Below, piece by piece: positions 59,953-64,000 of a stretch of 64,000 bases of DNA. The position numbers and the translations under genes are program-made. The DNA lies in NCBI GenBank assembly GCA_049700035.1, contig JBNAWC010000001.1, forward strand, positions 1 through 64,000, read 5' to 3'. Source of the stretch: JAVZLQ01 sp049700035 (GTDB lineage: Archaea; Thermoproteota; Bathyarchaeia; Bathyarchaeales; Bathycorpusculaceae). Under the pieces are notes generated by a model. It saw only the letters and a program-made list of their open reading frames with translations. It was not told the origin of the DNA and made no database searches. The number at the start of each line of letters is the position of its first letter. The stretch's first letter is position 1.

Positions 59953-60453
59953 ATGGGCTATCTATCAGCTTGGAAAGTTCTAGAAGAAATGATTGCAGAA
60001 TTTCGGAAAAGAGGATTGCCAACTCCACCAGAAGTGATAAGCGATTTAAAATCCGCCAAAACACTAATCAACATTTTGAAGGCTGACCCCACATGCACAG
60101 AAAAAAGCCAAAAAATCGAAGAATTCCTAATGAAAGTTGAATCTTATCTCGCCTCTGAGGGACAGAAAAAATTTGGCGCAGAATACGTGGAAACTTGGCT
60201 TAGGCGAGTAGATGAGGCAATGCAAAAGCCACATGAAGAAGAGGAAGAAGCAGAAACAAGATTTGTCCCTGGACTTCCGCGAGAACACAAGTGGATTCGT
60301 GTTAAACCATCATCAGAGTTACCGATTGAGAAGCTGAAACGTTTGGCTGAAGAATCAAACCTTTCATATGAAATGCAAAGTGATGGTTGCTTGCTAGTTT
60401 ACGGCGAAGAAGCACGCATAAAAGATTTTGTTAAAAAAAGTAGCTGCAAATAA
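59953..60453 (+). CDS. DUF2096-like archaeal protein
   Basis: 166 residues, mostly helical: YLSAWKVLEEMIAEFRKRG, DLKSAKTLINILKADP, ESYLASEGQKKFG and VETWLRRVDEAM, then an acidic linker (EEEEEAET) and an alpha/beta end. It matches my memory of DUF2096, otherwise unknown. ATG 59953 has GTGAGG 10 nt before; GTG 59938 is an alternative fitting TATA-to-start spacing. Followed by smc. Confidence 0.6.
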   Translation: MGYLSAWKVLEEMIAEFRKRGLPTPPEVISDLKSAKTLINILKADPTCTEKSQKIEEFLMKVESYLASEGQKKFGAEYVETWLRRVDEAMQKPHEEEEEAETRFVPGLPREHKWIRVKPSSELPIEKLKRLAEESNLSYEMQSDGCLLVYGEEARIKDFVKKSSCK

Positions 60454-60632
60454 GGTGTGATTCAAGCTTGACGGTAGGTCTGATTAATTTTGTTAAAATC
60501 TAGCTGAAACTTCCCTTAAAGTGTGCATAACTGTTAAAGCTTGTTGCTATAACCTTTTTATAGAAAAATCTTACAGAAGAGTCTTATGGCAAGATAGCTG
60601 CAACCCTTCGGTGTGGTGAGGGCGCAAACTGA

Positions 60633-63600
60633 ATGCCCTATATCAAAAAAATTGAGCTTAAGGGATTCAAATCCTTTGGTCCGCAAACCGTTAAAGTAGT
60701 CCTAGATAAGGGTTTTACAGCCATAACTGGCCCAAATGGAAGCGGAAAAACAAACATTGTGGATGCAGTTTTATTCGCCTTAGGCGAGTTAAGCACGAAG
60801 AGGCTCCGAGCGGAAAACGCCGCAAAACTGATTTTTCACGGTTCCGAAAAGGCTGGACTTGAAAAGGCGAAAATGGCTAAAGTCATTATACAATTTGATA
60901 ATACGGATGGACGGATACCAGTAGACACCGCAACGGTCACAGTTTCGCGCGAAGTTTATCGGAATGGTCAAAGCGTCTATAGGCTTAATGGAAGGCGCAT
61001 ATCAAGAACCCAAATCCTAGAAATTCTCTCCATGGCTGGGTTAAGCTCAACAAGCCAAAATATTATCATGCAAGGCACGATAACGCGGTTAACAGATATT
61101 GCGCCGATGGAAAGAAGGAAAATAATTGAAGATTTGGTTGGAATAGCTCAATACGACGCGGAAAAGGCTGAAGCTGAAGAGAAACTTAGGGCAGCGGACA
61201 TTTCCATACGGACTGCTATGGGAAGAATAGACGAAGTGCAAAGAAGAGTCGACGACCTAGAAAGGGAACGCAACCAACTTTTGCGGTACAATTTCATTCA
61301 ACGTGAAATAGGAAAGTTTGAGGCAATCAAAATATCGAATGACATAATGCAGATTCAAAAAAAGATAGAGGAAACAGCATCTCAAGCGGAAAAGGTCAAA
61401 GAAAGAGTTGAAAAACTGCGGCAACTGCGCGAGTATTTGCGTTCAAAGAGGAGGGGCATAGAAGGCGAGTGGAGAAAGCTAAGCTCAGAAATAGTTGAGG
61501 AGGGCGGTTCACAAGTTTTAAAGGTTCAAATGCGTATAGGCGAATTAAAATCAAAATTAACAGAATTAACAACACGTATAACTTCTGGGAAAACAGGTCT
61601 TGAAGGCTTAAGGCGCGTAAGAGAAAACAACCTCGCACAGTACGAGTCAATTAGAAAAGAAATTCGCGAAAACCGTTTGCGGATAAAGGAACTGCGAAGC
61701 GAATATGAAGCAATTTTAAACCAAATAAGTGCAAAACAAGCCGAACATGATGCGCTTGCAAATGAAACGGCTCAACTTTGGGAAAACCTTGGCGAAAACA
61801 GCAAGAAAATCCGAGAAATGGAACAGCAAATAGAAAATTGCTACAGGAGACTTTCATATTTACGTTCTGAATATGCAAAAAGTCAGACGGCAATAAAAGT
61901 TCGCATGAGAAGGCTTAACGACCTTAAAAGCCGAAAAGAAAGATTTGCATCCACACTCGCAGAACTTGAGAAGTCTTTTGCCGAACTTGAAAAGGTGCAG
62001 AAAGAGCAAAAAACACAGTTAAAGAATATGCAGCGAATGCTCGAACGGAAGATTGCACAAAAAGAAGCCATAGAACGCGAAATAGCCGAAGCTGGAAAAA
62101 TTGCAGATTCAGCAAAAGCCGCAGTGATAGAATTCGCAACACAAAGAGAACTCGCGGAAACAGTAGCCTCTGAAGAAAAAGCCCTTCGAAGCATAGAAGA
62201 ACTCGGCGAACTCGGAGTAATCCAAGGCGTCTACGGTAGGCTTCGTAACCTAATAAAAGTTGACAACACCTATAAACGGGCTATTGAGGCTGCAGCGGCT
62301 GGCTGGCTTGATGCGGTTGTTGTAAAGGATTTTGATGCCGCTTTCACTTGTGCAGAAACCCTAAGAAGAATGAAACTTGGACGCATAAAGATAATTCCGC
62401 TTCAGGGAACTTCAAACCCTAAAGCCTTGAAAGTCCCGCAAATAGAAGGCGTAAATGGCGCGGCATCGCTTTTCATAAAATGCGAAAAACATTACGAACC
62501 AGCGGTCAACTTCGTCTTTGGAGACACGCTAATAGTTTCAGACGAAAAAACTGCATTCACACTGTCAAACGAGGGATATCGAGTGGTTACAGTTGACGGA
62601 GACTTATATGAGGCTGGAGGAGCGTTTGAAAGCGGCTATTATAGAGCACCAATAGACTTTTCAACGATAATACCAAGCGAGAAAGCCATAAAAAGCCTAG
62701 ATGAAGCCGTTAAAGCTTTGCAACAGCATCTATCCAAGCGCGGCACCGACTTGTCAGCGTTTGAAGAGGAGATTGACAGAACACGCGTCGAAATTGCGCG
62801 TCTCTCAGAAGCTATAATAACGCTTGATAGAGAAATTGCGCGGGTCAAAAGAAATGTTAGAAGGACTAGAGCAAACGTCAAACGTGTTGATAAGAACATT
62901 GCTAAGCTCGAGAAGGAAGTGGAGAATGAAAAAGCTCTGATGTGGAAGCACCGTGCTGAGGGCAACTCAATTCAAAAGGAGATACGTAAACTTCAAAACG
63001 CTTTAGTTGCTCTTCGGCGAAAAGCAGACCCATCCTACATCCAAGAACTAGAGGTTAAGAGGGAAAAGCTCGCCGAAGAAATAATCACTTTGAGGCAGAA
63101 ACTTGGCACTGTTCAAACTGAAATTTCAACGCTCCAGTCAAAGTTTGACAATGTTTTAAGGGTTGGCTATCAAAACGCGAAAATCCAGCTTGCAAAGGTT
63201 GAGCAGCAACTTCGAAAAGTGGAGAAGGAAGTAGAAGAAGCTACAAAAGAGCGTGAATCACTCAAACTGGAGATTGCAGAACTTGAAAAAAGCCGCGTTG
63301 AACTCTCCAAAACCGTTCTTTCAGCACGTGAAGAAGCCAAAAAATTCACTTCTCAAATAGACGACATCGACAAGGAACTACGCAAACTCGACTCGGAATA
63401 CGAGCAAGCCGACCGCCTTCTAAACCAACTTCAACTAAACATCCAAACATCAATGCTCCAGCTTGAGCAATACAGAAACCAGCTTAGACAATTTGGATAC
63501 GAACAACCACTAAATGCGACTCCAGCCCAAGTTGAGGAGGCAGAGACCTCCATCAAAATGATGCGCTTTGAACTTGAAAGAATAGGCGCCGTAAACCAGT

Positions 63601-64000
63601 TGGCGCTATCCCACTATGCTGAGCAAATTTCGCGGTACAAGGAGCTTTCATTGAGGCTTAACGAGTTGGAAAGGGAAAAACAAGCCATAGTCCAGTTCAT
63701 GAACGAAATTGAAAGCAAAAAGCGCAGAGTCTTCATGGAGGCCTTCGAAAAGATAAACGCGAATTTGTCGAGGTACTTTAACAAACTCACTGGCGGCGGA
63801 AACGCCACTTTGTTACTTGAGAATCCAGATGAACCGTTCCTTGGCGGAATCGACATGATTGTTCAATTTCCAAACAAGCCGTCAATAATTGTAAGTGGAG
63901 CCAGCGGTGGAGAGCGCTCTGTCGCCGCGGTTGCCTTCATCTTTGCAATAAAGGAGTTCACTCCCGCATCCTTCTACATTCTAGACGAAATAGACGCACA
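60633..64000 (+). CDS. smc: chromosome partition protein SMC (3' end cut by window)
   Basis: Chromosome-organising ABC ATPase. N-terminal head KIELKGFKSFGPQTVKVV and Walker A GPNGSGKTN (residues 33-41), long coiled coil, hinge at about 520-680 (VIQGVYGRLRNLIKVDN, AAAAGWLDAVVVKDFDA), second coiled coil, then SGASGGERSVAAVAFIFAI (signature) and FYILDEIDA (Walker B) at the end. At least 1122 residues; the last 60 or so are outside. TATA TTTTTATAG at about 60551 and GGTGAGG 12 nt before the ATG. ScpA is not seen but could follow. Confidence 0.96.
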   Translation, partial: MPYIKKIELKGFKSFGPQTVKVVLDKGFTAITGPNGSGKTNIVDAVLFALGELSTKRLRAENAAKLIFHGSEKAGLEKAKMAKVIIQFDNTDGRIPVDTATVTVSREVYRNGQSVYRLNGRRISRTQILEILSMAGLSSTSQNIIMQGTITRLTDIAPMERRKIIEDLVGIAQYDAEKAEAEEKLRAADISIRTAMGRIDEVQRRVDDLERERNQLLRYNFIQREIGKFEAIKISNDIMQIQKKIEETASQAEKVKERVEKLRQLREYLRSKRRGIEGEWRKLSSEIVEEGGSQVLKVQMRIGELKSKLTELTTRITSGKTGLEGLRRVRENNLAQYESIRKEIRENRLRIKELRSEYEAILNQISAKQAEHDALANETAQLWENLGENSKKIREMEQQIENCYRRLSYLRSEYAKSQTAIKVRMRRLNDLKSRKERFASTLAELEKSFAELEKVQKEQKTQLKNMQRMLERKIAQKEAIEREIAEAGKIADSAKAAVIEFATQRELAETVASEEKALRSIEELGELGVIQGVYGRLRNLIKVDNTYKRAIEAAAAGWLDAVVVKDFDAAFTCAETLRRMKLGRIKIIPLQGTSNPKALKVPQIEGVNGAASLFIKCEKHYEPAVNFVFGDTLIVSDEKTAFTLSNEGYRVVTVDGDLYEAGGAFESGYYRAPIDFSTIIPSEKAIKSLDEAVKALQQHLSKRGTDLSAFEEEIDRTRVEIARLSEAIITLDREIARVKRNVRRTRANVKRVDKNIAKLEKEVENEKALMWKHRAEGNSIQKEIRKLQNALVALRRKADPSYIQELEVKREKLAEEIITLRQKLGTVQTEISTLQSKFDNVLRVGYQNAKIQLAKVEQQLRKVEKEVEEATKERESLKLEIAELEKSRVELSKTVLSAREEAKKFTSQIDDIDKELRKLDSEYEQADRLLNQLQLNIQTSMLQLEQYRNQLRQFGYEQPLNATPAQVEEAETSIKMMRFELERIGAVNQLALSHYAEQISRYKELSLRLNELEREKQAIVQFMNEIESKKRRVFMEAFEKINANLSRYFNKLTGGGNATLLLENPDEPFLGGIDMIVQFPNKPSIIVSGASGGERSVAAVAFIFAIKEFTPASFYILDEIDA

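Noticed and set aside
60460..60632. C/D-like boxes between DUF2096 and smc
   Set aside because: GTGATTC and several CTGA words occur but spacing and stems do not fit; only the smc promoter is supported.
60661..60680. tRNA T-arm-like GGATTCAAATCC
   Set aside because: It is inside smc and encodes the conserved GFKSFG; no cloverleaf around it.
1..64000. CRISPR arrays, transposases, integrases, toxin-antitoxin pairs
   Set aside because: No repeat-spacer pattern, no transposase or integrase motifs and no terminal inverted repeats were found.

Overview
The window looks like a piece of an archaeal chromosome, most likely from the TACK side (a Bathyarchaeia-like lineage) and probably a metagenome-assembled genome. 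Archaeal hallmarks are topoisomerase VI, ABCE1, thermosome, family B DNA polymerase, RadB, exosome Rrp4/Rrp41/Rrp42, SBDS, KEOPS subunits, CarS (archaeal lipids), AglB and a TackOD1-type protein. Many starts sit about 22-28 nt downstream of a TATA-like box with no room for a leader, while operon-internal genes have GGAGG-type ribosome binding sites. Two runs of exactly 10 N (12396-12405, 40443-40452) are scaffold gaps inside genes. The lineage is inferred from gene content only; no rRNA or tRNA gene was found.

Layout: 1-6.8 kb carries top6B (partial), cytidine deaminase, abce1, a tiny acidic Trp/Glu peptide gene, an Ntn asparaginase, a THUMP protein, Cgi121, a phosphoribosyltransferase and a secreted protein. 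6.9-11.5 kb holds histidine degradation genes (ftcD, hutI, hutU; no hutH) and two small membrane proteins. 11.6-24.9 kb is information processing and metabolism: thermosome, Sua5, CBS protein, a UbiD decarboxylase, a PAC3/PAC4-like proteasome chaperone candidate, Nth, Clp1, RadB, CarS, an Ost3/6-like membrane protein, topoisomerase IA and GcvT. 25-28.2 kb encodes N-glycosylation (aglB and a GPT-type phosphotransferase). 28.3-39.5 kb has a SecB-like protein, a QueT-type transporter with a structured leader, PolB, an RsmB/NOP methyltransferase, agmatinase, two MoeA paralogues, endonuclease IV and a Cys-rich mini-protein. 39.6-46.2 kb is a TackOD1-nuclease protein beside a Tad-like type IV pilus operon. 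46.3-49.5 kb has a cryptic eL41 gene, 6-phospho-3-hexuloisomerase and an ECF transporter core. 49.6-55.6 kb is the archaeal proteasome-exosome superoperon. 55.7-60.5 kb is a redox/oxygen-response-looking group (ArsC-like phosphatase, DUF438-hemerythrin-PAS, stand-alone flavodoxin remnant of FprA, Cys-rich HTH regulator) plus a DUF2096 protein, and SMC runs off the right end.

Themes: translation and RNA quality control (ABCE1, SBDS, exosome, KEOPS, Sua5, Clp1, eL41, eL43), surface biogenesis (AglB, GPT, Ost3/6-like, pilins, secreted sequon-rich proteins), and several very short genes missed by standard gene calling. I did not find a clear new multi-gene defence system. The most unusual items are the W/E-repeat micropeptide with its own ribosome binding site and terminator, the eL41 gene that seems to lack an AUG, a switch-like hairpin before the QueT-type gene, and the palindromic divergent promoter of the flavodoxin/HTH pair.
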